A stretch of 64,000 nt of DNA from Idiomarina sp. (GTDB taxonomy: Bacteria > Pseudomonadota > Gammaproteobacteria > Enterobacterales > Alteromonadaceae): contig JAFIFH010000008.1 in assembly GCA_020832105.1 (NCBI GenBank), forward strand, positions 48,527-112,526, written 5' to 3'. Position numbers and translations under genes: made by a program. How positions within the stretch are numbered: position 1 is the stretch's first letter; every line of letters starts with the position of its first letter. Below, in pieces: positions 8,019 through 16,594 of the stretch. The notes beneath the pieces are model-generated. The model searched no databases. It saw only the letters and a program-made list of their open reading frames with translations, and was not told the origin of the DNA.

Positions 8019-10176
8019 GCGGCATTCCATCCTTCAGCAGCGCGCCCTGGAACCTCAGTGCTTCGTCTATGGCGCTTTCAGTGGCAAACCCTTGCTGTAT
8101 CAGGTAATGGCCAAAACGCTCAGCATGTGGCTCGCTAAAATACGACAAGGTGGCTTGCTTAATCACCGCCGGCTGCACCAGCCCCCGACTGACCAACGTT
8201 TGGCCCAGAGACTCGCGGGACGCGTAGTAAAGATCCCTGCGCTTAACCCAGGCCGATCCAAACTGCGCGGATTTAGGGAAGTAATTTTCAGGCGGCGCTT
8301 GCTTATCGCCAAGGTAGAGATAGCGCAAGCCCAGACTGACAGCTCCGTCCTGCACCAGAATGACATCAATTTTTAGACCCAGGGTGCGTCGTAAGCTTCC
8401 CTTCACCACTGCACTCAGAGGTGTTTCGCTACCAATCGTTAGCCGCTTCGAAGCCTCATCGAAAGCCAGTGGAATAATATAATACTTGTACGCCAGGGCT
8501 TGGGGTAAACGCTGCACTAATGCCGGGTCCAACTCGCGTAAATCAACATAATCAAAGGGCATTTTATAGTGCGCCGCAATGGTTTGGCATAACTGCTGTA
8601 AAGTCACATGGCCCTGCTGGACCAGGTAAACCCCAAGCCGCGTCCCAAACGGGCGCTTTAGTAAACAGTCTTCAAGTAACGCCTGGCTGATCAGCCCGTT
8701 TTCAACCAGTAGCTGACCTAACAGCGGCTTACGGGGTCCCATCACCAAAGGGAATTCATGGGTGGTTTTATCCCAGGCAACTTTCCTCGCATCCCCAACC
8801 TGGACGACTAATTTGATGGCACGAATCACCGCAAAGAAGTTCACTAGGTTACTCCAGAATATACGCGGAATCGCAAGCACCCCCTGCACCACCCCATAGT
8901 ACTGGGTGACGAATATGAAACGTTGCAGGATCCGGTTCAACACCAAAATCAGGTTAGCGACCAGTAAAAAAGCCACCAGCCCATCGCCATGAAAAATTGA
9001 TAAGAACTGGTAGCTGTCAGGAATAACCAACTGATAAATAAGAATCAGTACCAGTTGGATAAACACCACCATGGTCATAAAACTAAGGATATTGGCAAAC
9101 AATCCACGCCGATCGCGCCACAGGAAAAAGTTCATCACCCCACTTTTGGTCCATCGGTGGGTGGTAAAACCCTGAAACACGATGCCCACAATCCAGCGTG
9201 ACTTTTGCTTCACCGCATCACTGAATTTGGCTGGAAAATGCTCGCGCACACAAATCAATCGACTGGTTTTATCGCCAGTTAGCATCCGTTTTTCACGTAA
9301 TGTGGCTTGTTCGTCTTCTACCGAGTAGCGAACAAAAATCTCTTTCATTCCCCATTTTCTCAGCCGAAAACCAATATCGTAATCCTCGGTTAGAGATTGA
9401 GTGTCAAAAGCAAGACCGTCCCCTTCTGCCATCAACTTTAAAATCGCTCGGCGACTAAACCCCGTCCCCACCCCGGCACTGGGCACCTGACCGGCTAGGG
9501 CCTCCCGCACTGGAATGTCTTTGCCATGCATTTCGGCAAATTCGTCGGCGTAGTGTGATGCTGTCGGGCTAATCCCTGAGTGAAGGTAGGGATAGACAGG
9601 TACCTGAATCAGGTCATTATTCGCCAGTAGGTAATTAAATAATCGCAGCTCCATAGGCGAAATCATATCCTCAGCATCATGCAGCACATAACCAGAAAAT
9701 TGGATGTTATTGGCACGTTCAAACTCGATAATCGATGCAAGAATATTGTTCAAACAGTCAGACTTAGACGTCGGGCCTGGCAGTGCGCATACCACTTTGT
9801 GGACATGGTCATACTCAGCACACACAGCGTCCACATCCTCTTGGGTAGCAGTATCATTGGGGTAGGTACCGACAAATATCTCATAGTTCTCATAGTCAAT
9901 GTTTTCCGCAGCCGTTTTTGCCATCGGCCCCACCACACCAACTTCATTCCACGCAGGTACCATGATTGCGATAGGTCGTTGCTTTGCGGCATACAACCTT
10001 TTAGAGTCCGCCCTCGGCTGCTTACGATAAATGGTTACCCGGCGGATAAACGTGCGTATCCAGTAATAGATATCAATGAATAAATCATCCATACCAAACA
10101 CGAACATCAACACCAGCAAGCCAATGCTGATGTATTTAAGGACGTATAAGTAAACTACAAAAATATCGAGAATCAT
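8005..10176 (-). CDS. nfrB: NfrB-like membrane glycosyltransferase with c-di-GMP-binding MshEN domains
   Basis: The 723-residue protein has an N-terminal membrane helix (about 5-30), a family 2 glycosyltransferase domain (about 65-330) with DAED at 167-170, TED at 263-265 and QKSRW at 324-328, then further membrane helices (about 360-460). The C-terminus has two MshEN-type segments (about 484-570 and 640-720) with RLGVYL and RFGHYL motifs, the fold that binds cyclic di-GMP in NfrB and MshE. E. coli NfrB makes an N-acetylmannosamine-based glycan at the inner membrane. Its ATG overlaps the wecB stop (ATGA), so wecB, nfrB and nfrA form one operon. All catalytic motifs look intact. Confidence 0.9.
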   Translation of the reverse strand: MILDIFVVYLYVLKYISIGLLVLMFVFGMDDLFIDIYYWIRTFIRRVTIYRKQPRADSKRLYAAKQRPIAIMVPAWNEVGVVGPMAKTAAENIDYENYEIFVGTYPNDTATQEDVDAVCAEYDHVHKVVCALPGPTSKSDCLNNILASIIEFERANNIQFSGYVLHDAEDMISPMELRLFNYLLANNDLIQVPVYPYLHSGISPTASHYADEFAEMHGKDIPVREALAGQVPSAGVGTGFSRRAILKLMAEGDGLAFDTQSLTEDYDIGFRLRKWGMKEIFVRYSVEDEQATLREKRMLTGDKTSRLICVREHFPAKFSDAVKQKSRWIVGIVFQGFTTHRWTKSGVMNFFLWRDRRGLFANILSFMTMVVFIQLVLILIYQLVIPDSYQFLSIFHGDGLVAFLLVANLILVLNRILQRFIFVTQYYGVVQGVLAIPRIFWSNLVNFFAVIRAIKLVVQVGDARKVAWDKTTHEFPLVMGPRKPLLGQLLVENGLISQALLEDCLLKRPFGTRLGVYLVQQGHVTLQQLCQTIAAHYKMPFDYVDLRELDPALVQRLPQALAYKYYIIPLAFDEASKRLTIGSETPLSAVVKGSLRRTLGLKIDVILVQDGAVSLGLRYLYLGDKQAPPENYFPKSAQFGSAWVKRRDLYYASRESLGQTLVSRGLVQPAVIKQATLSYFSEPHAERFGHYLIQQGFATESAIDEALRFQGALLKDGMPHETD

Positions 10177-11246
10177 GAGCGCATGTCACTTGTAGTTGAA
10201 TATAGATCCGCGACAATGCGCTGGGCAGCGTATCCATCACCATATAAGTGATTGGGTGAGGATGGCGCTTGCTCGAGATATTCGCAAACCCTCAGGTAGA
10301 TAGCTTGCTCATCATCAGGCGCGGCCAGCACTGACATTTGTGCGTCGATGGATTCCATTCGCTCTGTATAATGGCGCACAACAACAGTTCTAACGCCAAA
10401 AGAAGGTGCTTCTTCCTGGATGCCGCCGGAATCTGTGATCACGCAACGGGCATTTTTAATCGCTAATTGCAGTTCCCGGTAACTCAGGGGCTGGTTCAGC
10501 TTAACGTTGCTGAGGTTAGCGAGTTGGCTTTGAATCTGCTGTTGTAGATCAGGGTTTGCATGCATGACGAAGTTAAAGGTGAGCTCTGGCTTATCACCAG
10601 CCAGGCGCTTAATCGCGGCACATATGGTTTGCATATGCGGCCAGTTCTCACGTCGGTGACAGGTTACCAGCACCTCTGCCGCGCCTTGCTCGCCGACATC
10701 ACTGCCAACCAGAATACGTTGTGCGTCGACCACTGTATTACCGGTGACGAGGATCTGATGTTCCGCCACGCCCTCAAGCAACAGGTTGTTACGTGCGCTC
10801 TTCAATGGCGCATAGTGACGAGTAGTCAACTGGCTGACGAGTTTACGGTTGGCTTCTTCAGGGAATGGGCTGTTAAGGTTGCAGCTACGTAGCCCAGCCT
10901 CGACATGAGCTATCACTGGTACCCGGGCATAAAACGCAGCAAGGGCTCCTGCAAGGGTTGTACTGGTATCACCGTGAACTAATACAATGTGCGGGTTGCA
11001 CTGGTGAATAGCCGCTGACAGAGAGTCAGTTAGACCTGCAAGTAATCCCCCGAGTGATGTGGAGACAGGTCTTTGTAGAATAATCTCGGGGTGAATCCCA
11101 AACTCAGCGAACGCAGAGTCTGCGATAGAGGTGTGCTGGCCACTATGCGCCCAAACAACTGCAAAATTTGCTCTCAAAGCCAGATAGACAGGGGCCAGCT
11201 TAATAATTTCAGGTCGAGTCCCTGAAACCAGCATGCAGTGTTGCAT
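10173..11246 (-). CDS. wecB: UDP-N-acetylglucosamine 2-epimerase
   Basis: The 357-residue cytoplasmic enzyme interconverts UDP-GlcNAc and UDP-ManNAc. Family motifs are clear: SGTRPEIIKLAPV at the N-terminus, VHGDTSTTLAGALAAFY, HVEAGLRS, PEEANRKL and TDSGGIQEEAPSFG. The start has AAGGAA seven bases upstream. Its stop overlaps the nfrB start. In E. coli the wecB that feeds the NfrB glycan sits in the ECA cluster; here it is in the same operon, so it very likely supplies UDP-ManNAc to NfrB. A dTDP- or ECA-related role is not supported by neighbours. Confidence 0.92.
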   Translation of the reverse strand: MQHCMLVSGTRPEIIKLAPVYLALRANFAVVWAHSGQHTSIADSAFAEFGIHPEIILQRPVSTSLGGLLAGLTDSLSAAIHQCNPHIVLVHGDTSTTLAGALAAFYARVPVIAHVEAGLRSCNLNSPFPEEANRKLVSQLTTRHYAPLKSARNNLLLEGVAEHQILVTGNTVVDAQRILVGSDVGEQGAAEVLVTCHRRENWPHMQTICAAIKRLAGDKPELTFNFVMHANPDLQQQIQSQLANLSNVKLNQPLSYRELQLAIKNARCVITDSGGIQEEAPSFGVRTVVVRHYTERMESIDAQMSVLAAPDDEQAIYLRVCEYLEQAPSSPNHLYGDGYAAQRIVADLYSTTSDMRS

Positions 11247-11373
11247 GGGCGTTCCTTAATAATTATTATTAAGTGAACTTTAGTCTCACCGACTTCTAAA
11301 GCAATAAAACCCTCGCCCATTTCTAGTTCTAAACAAATAAACAGCGCTTTGTCCTAGGACGTTTTTCTAGTAA
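11247..11373 (-). promoter_or_regulatory. Leader region of wecB-nfrB-nfrA with a 10-bp palindrome
   Basis: The 127 bases between the cyclase stop and wecB hold the perfect palindrome GTCCTAGGAC at 11351-11360 and an AT-rich inverted repeat (about 11258-11273) just before the ribosome site. Either could be regulatory, but no known operator was recognised. A transcript from the cyclase gene could also read through. Confidence 0.3.
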
Positions 11374-12234
11374 CTAACCAACCGCCAGGCGACCGCGTTT
11401 GATTTGATACATATGGCTGTCGGCGTGGCTGAGTAATGTATCAGCGTCTTCTCCATCAGCCGGGTAGCAGGCCACACCAACGCTACATGAGGGCATGCTG
11501 ACGCCCTCAAATTCTTTGCCTAACGGCGCTGCGATAACGGTGGCTATCACCTCTACGACGGTGGCTATCCCATTATGATCACGGATATCGGTGAGTAGAA
11601 TCGTGAATTCATCGCCGCCCATCCGAGCAACCGTGTCGGTTTCCCGAATACAGCCCTCTAATCTCCGCGCCACCTCACATAGTATTCGATCGCCCATGGC
11701 ATGGCCGTGTAGGTCATTAATCAGTTTAAAGTCGTTCAAGTCCAAAAACAGCAACGCTAATTGAGTCCGATTACGATGCGCCGAGTGCAGTGCTGATTCA
11801 AGGTTTGTCTTAAATAGTGCTCGATTGCTCAGGCCGGTCAGAGGATCATGATGGGCCATATAACGCAGTTCGTCTTCAGCTTGGTGTAGCGCAGTAACAT
11901 TGCGTGCTACGCCTATTCGCACACCTTCTTCTTCATACCAGCGCGCAGCCCATAAGATATATACAACTTTACCGTCTTTATGAATATACCGATTGCGAAA
12001 ATCCAGGTGCGGCTGACCATTCATAACACGAACAATCGATGCCCGGGTGGCAGCCAGATCTTCGGCATGCATATAGTTGGTGATCGGGGTGCCAATCAGC
12101 TCACTGGACTTATAGCCCAACAACGTCTCGCAAGCATCACTGACAAACACGATCTGGTTATCACGGTCGACAACAAAGACCGTGTCTAACATCAGGTGGA
12201 CAAGTTTTGGATAAAGCGCTTCTAAATCAATCAT
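11374..12234 (-). CDS. PAS-GGDEF diguanylate cyclase
   Basis: The 286-residue protein has a PAS domain (about 10-115, ending in RNVTALHQAEDEL) joined to a GGDEF domain. The active-site GGDEF is intact at 206-210 and an inhibitory I-site RETD lies at 197-200, five residues upstream. It should therefore make cyclic di-GMP and be feedback-limited. No membrane segment is visible, so it is probably cytoplasmic with a small ligand or redox cue sensed by PAS. It lies directly upstream of wecB-nfrB-nfrA on the same strand. NfrB has c-di-GMP-binding domains, so a cognate pairing is inferred. Confidence 0.9.
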   Translation of the reverse strand: MIDLEALYPKLVHLMLDTVFVVDRDNQIVFVSDACETLLGYKSSELIGTPITNYMHAEDLAATRASIVRVMNGQPHLDFRNRYIHKDGKVVYILWAARWYEEEGVRIGVARNVTALHQAEDELRYMAHHDPLTGLSNRALFKTNLESALHSAHRNRTQLALLFLDLNDFKLINDLHGHAMGDRILCEVARRLEGCIRETDTVARMGGDEFTILLTDIRDHNGIATVVEVIATVIAAPLGKEFEGVSMPSCSVGVACYPADGEDADTLLSHADSHMYQIKRGRLAVG

Positions 12235-12489
12235 AGTAAACGGTTAACGACCACAGCAATCAGCTGCAATGGCTAACAACACGTAGCGGGGAGGACGCAC
12301 ATTTTTCATCCTAAAAAATCCTTATAGGGAGAAACTCCAAAAGGTCATTAATTAACCATGAGCTGCAATGCTTGTAAACTATTTCCCAAAAACGAGTCAA
12401 AAATTAACTCGAAAGATTCTGAGCCATTTAAAAATCAGCAATTTTCTTCATGGCTTTTCGGCCATTATTGTTTAAAAGACTTCAACCAA

Positions 12490-12930
12490 TTATCCGTCAT
12501 TCCAGTATTTTTGCATTTCAATGAAGGTGAAGGAGGCGGACCATGTAATTAGGACAAACCCAACCAGACTCTGTGTACCATAGAGAAAGCGCACATGCCC
12601 TAAGGGGATCATGTCCCCGTAGCCTAATGTGGTGTAGGTCACCGCAGACATGAATATATAATCGAGGAAGGTCATGGTCTCATATCCCGTCACCGTTCCA
12701 ACATGACTCACTTCAACCAGCCACCAGGCAGTAATACCAAACATCCAGATAGCGAACACATGAACCACGAGCAAACCGAATATCAGTAGCAGCATACGCC
12801 GCCGGTGAGAAAGTTCGGACTTGGCACCTACACAACTAAAAAAAGTGAATGATTCATAATGCAGCATCACAGCAGTGATAACCGTGATCAAAGTGGCAAA
12901 AAAAGCGATTAGATGTTCTTGCTCAAGCAT
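12490..12930 (-). CDS. Two-helix potassium channel protein
   Basis: The 146-residue membrane protein has the potassium selectivity filter TTLGYGD in a pore loop between hydrophobic helices, typical of the Ion_trans_2 family. An extra N-terminal helix is present. There is no RCK/TrkA-N domain, so gating is not evident. GAGAG upstream of the ATG at 12930 serves as ribosome site. The upstream EamA gene is separated by about 120 bases. It probably conducts K+ through the inner membrane. Confidence 0.8.
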   Translation of the reverse strand: MLEQEHLIAFFATLITVITAVMLHYESFTFFSCVGAKSELSHRRRMLLLIFGLLVVHVFAIWMFGITAWWLVEVSHVGTVTGYETMTFLDYIFMSAVTYTTLGYGDMIPLGHVRFLYGTQSLVGFVLITWSASFTFIEMQKYWNDG

Positions 12931-13052
12931 TGTTATCTCTCAAAAAACTTTGTGCCCGTTGCAACACCTACGGAAAACGGACTTTCGTTCAGGGTATATT
13001 CTTCCTTCATTTGATTCTCTCCCAGTGAAACCAGGTTGCAAGAGCAATACGC

Positions 13053-13970
13053 TCATCGCTTGCTCGAGTATACACAAAGCGCGGTCACAGTCACCAGAAT
13101 CAGTGCCATACCAAAGACTTGCATACCTGCCAGGCTCTCATCCAAAAACAAAATACCGAACACTGAAGCGGTAACCGGCTCAACCATCGCTACAATAGAC
13201 GCTAAAGCCGGTGCGGTGTAATTCAAACCGAGCACGTAAAAAATAAACGACAGTCCGGCACCAAGCACACCTAACAGGAGGAAAAGTGGCAAACGAGCGG
13301 CAGTCAACACATCTACGAATTCGGCTAAGTCGCTGGCCAGGAACATGATCGCAGTAAGTACCGCAAAAGCGATGGTCAGAATTGACTGTGGACTACCGTG
13401 CGGTGCTGCGTATTTAAAGCCGAAAATAAACAGTGCGTAACACACTCCTGACAACAGCCCTGCCCCGGCCGCAGCCAGTGTAACCTGGCCCGCATCCAGG
13501 TCATATACGCCGGTCAACAAAACCACCCCAAGCATCACTAACCCAATAGCGACACATTTTATGACGGTGATTTGCTCAAGCTTAAAAATAAACGAGACTA
13601 TATAGACAAATATGGGCGCGCAGTACATCAAGGTTGCGGCAACGGCGACACTGCCCTCAGCAATGCTGACAAAATAGAAGGTAAAGTTCCCGGCCACGCC
13701 GACACCTGCGACTATCGACCAAAACCATAGCTTGCGGCTTCCAAACCCGCTTCGTTGAGGTCGCAAGGCAAGCCATACCCCCACGAACAACAACCCAATA
13801 CCTCCGCGATATAGTGACACCACCAGCGGGCTCCAGTCGTCACCCGTAAGAATGCCGCCAATACCACCTGCAACACCCCAGCAAAAAGCGGCCAGAGCGA
13901 CAAGAGAGGTGCTCCAATGCCTGGCTGATAAATTGGGTTTCTTAGGATGAATTGAATGCCAGAGCATCAT
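13053..13970 (-). CDS. EamA/DMT family transporter
   Basis: The 305-residue protein has about ten hydrophobic helices arranged as two repeated EamA halves, each ending in a segment like SVAVAATLMYCAPIFVYIVS or PALASIVAMVEPVTASVFGI. Such proteins export or import small metabolites across the inner membrane; substrate cannot be read from sequence. GGGGA precedes a double ATG at 13970. No linked regulator is seen. Confidence 0.85.
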   Translation of the reverse strand: MMLWHSIHPKKPNLSARHWSTSLVALAAFCWGVAGGIGGILTGDDWSPLVVSLYRGGIGLLFVGVWLALRPQRSGFGSRKLWFWSIVAGVGVAGNFTFYFVSIAEGSVAVAATLMYCAPIFVYIVSFIFKLEQITVIKCVAIGLVMLGVVLLTGVYDLDAGQVTLAAAGAGLLSGVCYALFIFGFKYAAPHGSPQSILTIAFAVLTAIMFLASDLAEFVDVLTAARLPLFLLLGVLGAGLSFIFYVLGLNYTAPALASIVAMVEPVTASVFGILFLDESLAGMQVFGMALILVTVTALCVYSSKR

Positions 13971-14127
13971 GCTAATCCCCTCGTTTTATCGTCCTTCGCG
14001 TATAAGGGAATAAAGCATAGCAACCGCAGGTTCGCCATGACGTGTGCCTACTTTTACACTCCTTAACCATGCTTACTGAAGTCTAATCTCGGCTTACGTC
14101 AGGGATGCCGGGGTTGGGTAGAAAGCT

Positions 14128-14817
14128 TTAGGCTACCACACCGAACAGCGAACCAACCCCAGCGGTCAAAGCCATCGCCAGACCGCCCCAAAAAGTGACT
14201 CGGAAGGCAGCTTTTAATACCGGGGCATCGCCGGCTTTGGCGGCAATGGAACCTAGTAGAGAGAGAAATAGTAATGAACTGGCTGGGACCGCCCACATGA
14301 GTAGGGAAGCAGGCACCAGCCAGACAACCACCAGCGGAAGTGCCGCGCCCACGGTAAATGTGCTTGCCGATAAGAAAGCTGAGCCCAATGGGCGCGGCGT
14401 GGAGACAGCTGAAATACCCAGTTCATCGCGCGCGTGAGCTCCCAATGCGTCATGGCGCATCAACTGTGTGGCTACTTGAGACGCGAGCGCTGGGTCTAAG
14501 CCTCGTTTTACATAAATTGCAGCCAACTCTAATTGCTCTTGCAACGGCGCTTCGGCCAGCTCGCGACTTTCCTTGGCTAAATCAGCCTGTTCTGTGTCAG
14601 CTTGCGAACTCACCGACACATACTCACCCGCAGCCATCGACATCGCGCCAGCGACAAGCCCTGCCCCACCTGCAATTAACACCGCAGTGGAGTCGGCACC
14701 AGCGGCCGCTACCCCTAAAATCAAGCTAGCGGTTGACACAATGCCATCGTTTGCCCCAAGCACTGCTGCTCGCAGTAAGCCAATGCGATTAGTTTTATGG
14801 ATCTCTATGTGTCTCAT
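14128..14817 (-). CDS. VIT family (CCC1-like) metal transporter
   Basis: The protein of 229 residues starts at MRHIEIHKTNRIG, with AGGA about seven bases upstream; an earlier in-frame ATG at 14856 would run toward the neighbour. The block RAAVLGANDGIVSTASLILG and the AAGEYVSVSSQADTE segment are signatures of the VIT1/CCC1 family, which moves Fe2+ or Mn2+. Membrane helices flank a cytosolic acidic helix (residues about 70-130). The substrate is inferred from the family. Confidence 0.88.
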   Translation of the reverse strand: MRHIEIHKTNRIGLLRAAVLGANDGIVSTASLILGVAAAGADSTAVLIAGGAGLVAGAMSMAAGEYVSVSSQADTEQADLAKESRELAEAPLQEQLELAAIYVKRGLDPALASQVATQLMRHDALGAHARDELGISAVSTPRPLGSAFLSASTFTVGAALPLVVVWLVPASLLMWAVPASSLLFLSLLGSIAAKAGDAPVLKAAFRVTFWGGLAMALTAGVGSLFGVVA

Positions 14818-14839
14818 ATGACATTCCTGCGCTATTGAG

Positions 14840-15214
14840 TTACATGACGCCCGCAATCAACCCTCTAAAGGTGTATCCCGCGCTTGATGCCAACAGCCAA
14901 AAGAACACGGCAAAGTTAAGTATTATCATTAGCCAGAGTATCAAGCGGAAGGGTTGCTTACGTGTTTTATGGCGTAATTTGTGTTGCGCAATCAGCGCCC
15001 CAGGCCAGCCTCCAAGCAATGACAGCACATGTAAGGTACTTTCGGGGGTTCTGCGAGCGCCTTTGCGGGTTGATGCCGACTTGTCCAAAGCGTATGAAAT
15101 AAAGGTGATTACGCTGGCGACGACGTACACACCCAGCACTAGCCACGGTACCTTGCCCGCAAGCACTGCGGTACTCACAATCAACAAAAATAGCGCTGGG
15201 ATAATCACTAACAT
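14840..15214 (-). CDS. DUF1294 membrane protein
   Basis: The C-terminal block YALDKSASTRKGARRTPE, then LLGGWPGALIAQHKLRHKT, is the DUF1294 signature. Start MLVIIPALFL at 15214 is chosen because AAGG lies five bases upstream and a hydrophobic helix begins there; an ATG at 15319 would add a polar extension without similarity. Many DUF1294 proteins carry an N-terminal cold-shock domain, which is absent here. Function is unknown. Confidence 0.8.
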   Translation of the reverse strand: MLVIIPALFLLIVSTAVLAGKVPWLVLGVYVVASVITFISYALDKSASTRKGARRTPESTLHVLSLLGGWPGALIAQHKLRHKTRKQPFRLILWLMIILNFAVFFWLLASSAGYTFRGLIAGVM

Positions 15215-15324
15215 AGGGGCCTTATAAGCTTGAACGCATTGGTACAAGGAGTATGCCAGGTACTGTCGCCAGTGACAGCTCCCATGATGGGTGCTCGTCC
15301 ATGGTTCGATGTCTACCACAGCTA

Positions 15325-15780
15325 TCAGCCGTGTAATTTACGAGACCTGATAAAGTTGGACACGACATAGTAAACGGCGAACCCGACACAGCCGAGCATG
15401 AGTGCACCGAAGGGGATGAAAATCACGTCAAGAGCGGCTGTAGACGAGCTTCGTGCAGGAGTGAACAGCGAATGCTGCATGCTCCAATACCCAAAAAAGT
15501 GGTACGCCGCCAAAGCAGCCAACATAACCCATAATATGGTTCGCCCCAGCACGTTCGTGTTGAGTTTTGACTTTGCTGCGAGCCAAGCCAGGGCGATAAA
15601 AGGAATCGCACGAAAGGCAGCAGCAAAAAAGTAGCTCATCAAGCCTGCATTTCTAAAAGTAAGCGCATAAGCACCAGCTGGGTCCATGTCCCCAACATAA
15701 AGTGCGAGTAGCCAGTACGCAAGATATTCGTTTACCAAAACAAACGCTGCAACTAATACCAGCCAAAAAGTCCATTTCAT
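15325..15780 (-). CDS. Four-helix membrane protein of unknown function
   Basis: The 151-residue protein has four hydrophobic segments and a basic C-terminus (FIRSRKLHG). The TAGGA site eight bases before the ATG at 15780 supports the start. It sits upstream of the DUF1294 gene on the same strand and may be co-transcribed. No domain was recognised. Confidence 0.65.
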   Translation of the reverse strand: MKWTFWLVLVAAFVLVNEYLAYWLLALYVGDMDPAGAYALTFRNAGLMSYFFAAAFRAIPFIALAWLAAKSKLNTNVLGRTILWVMLAALAAYHFFGYWSMQHSLFTPARSSSTAALDVIFIPFGALMLGCVGFAVYYVVSNFIRSRKLHG

Positions 15781-16010
15781 AAAAATTTCCTAGGGTTAAT
15801 AACCGCGATGAAAATATAGAACAGAATAGATACGGATAACTTCCACATCCTCAATCACCAATTAAACATTTATATAACATTACCTCAGGACTGCGGTAAG
15901 CGCAAAAAGCGACTCCTTGGCTCGATGCCATGCAGATTATGGAATGCTTGATGACTCTTTCCTATACTCTGATAACTCTCGTTTGTTTTTTGTTCACCCC
16001 GGAGGCTCTG
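15781..16010. other. Divergent intergenic region
   Basis: It separates the minus-strand membrane protein gene from the plus-strand ClpP-like gene. No clear promoter, repeat or RNA was recognised. In-frame codons from 15930 could extend the ClpP-like protein with a hydrophobic segment. Confidence 0.3.
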
Positions 16011-16571
16011 ATGCCTGATTCTGACTGCCTCGCTTTACTTGCCAACCCCCATATACGCCTCTCAGGTTCTGTTGACCAGGCAATGTACGATAGATTTCGA
16101 AAACAGCTCGAGTCGAGCCCGGCGGGCACTATTGTGGTATCTATCACCACGCTGGGGGGAGACCCCGAAGTGGCCCGACTGATGGGCGACGATGTGCGTT
16201 TGCTACGTGAGCAGGACGGACGCGAAATAATATTCCTCGGCAAGGTCGCCGTCTATTCGGCTGGCGCAACCTTCATGGCAGCCTTTCCCGTCGATTGCCG
16301 TTTCTTGACTGAGGCGACGTCGCTGATGATCCACGATCGCCAGATGCACAAAACCATTGCCCTCGACGGCCCGCTGAGTAGCTGCGTCGCCGTACTTAAG
16401 GCCACACTTCACGAGATCGAACATTCGGTCATGATTGAGCAGCGCGGTTTCGCGGACATAGTCAAAGGCTCAAAGGTCGATTTTGAAACCGTTTGTGAGC
16501 GCGCTCACGAAAACTGGTATATCAGCTGCCATGAGGCGGTCGAGCTAGGGTTGGTGCATAGCGTGATCTAA
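16011..16571 (+). CDS. ClpP-like serine protease fold protein
   Basis: The 186-residue product resembles the ClpP/crotonase fold: a strand-rich half with VVSITTLGGDPEVA, then GKVAVYSAGATF (the Ser in YSAG at the nucleophile position) and SLMIHDRQ (a His at the catalytic His position). The start at 16011 is favoured by a strong GGAGG five bases upstream. An in-frame extension to 15930 would add a hydrophobic helix. It lacks the usual ClpP length and hydrophobic docking features, so it may be a stand-alone S14-like peptidase. Substrate is unknown. Confidence 0.6.
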   Translation: MPDSDCLALLANPHIRLSGSVDQAMYDRFRKQLESSPAGTIVVSITTLGGDPEVARLMGDDVRLLREQDGREIIFLGKVAVYSAGATFMAAFPVDCRFLTEATSLMIHDRQMHKTIALDGPLSSCVAVLKATLHEIEHSVMIEQRGFADIVKGSKVDFETVCERAHENWYISCHEAVELGLVHSVI

Positions 16572-16594
16572 TGATTAACCGGTCGACCATGCTT

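Noticed and set aside
12358..12552. 64-residue plus-strand frame near the K+ channel
   Set aside because: It overlaps the channel gene antisense and has no ribosome site.
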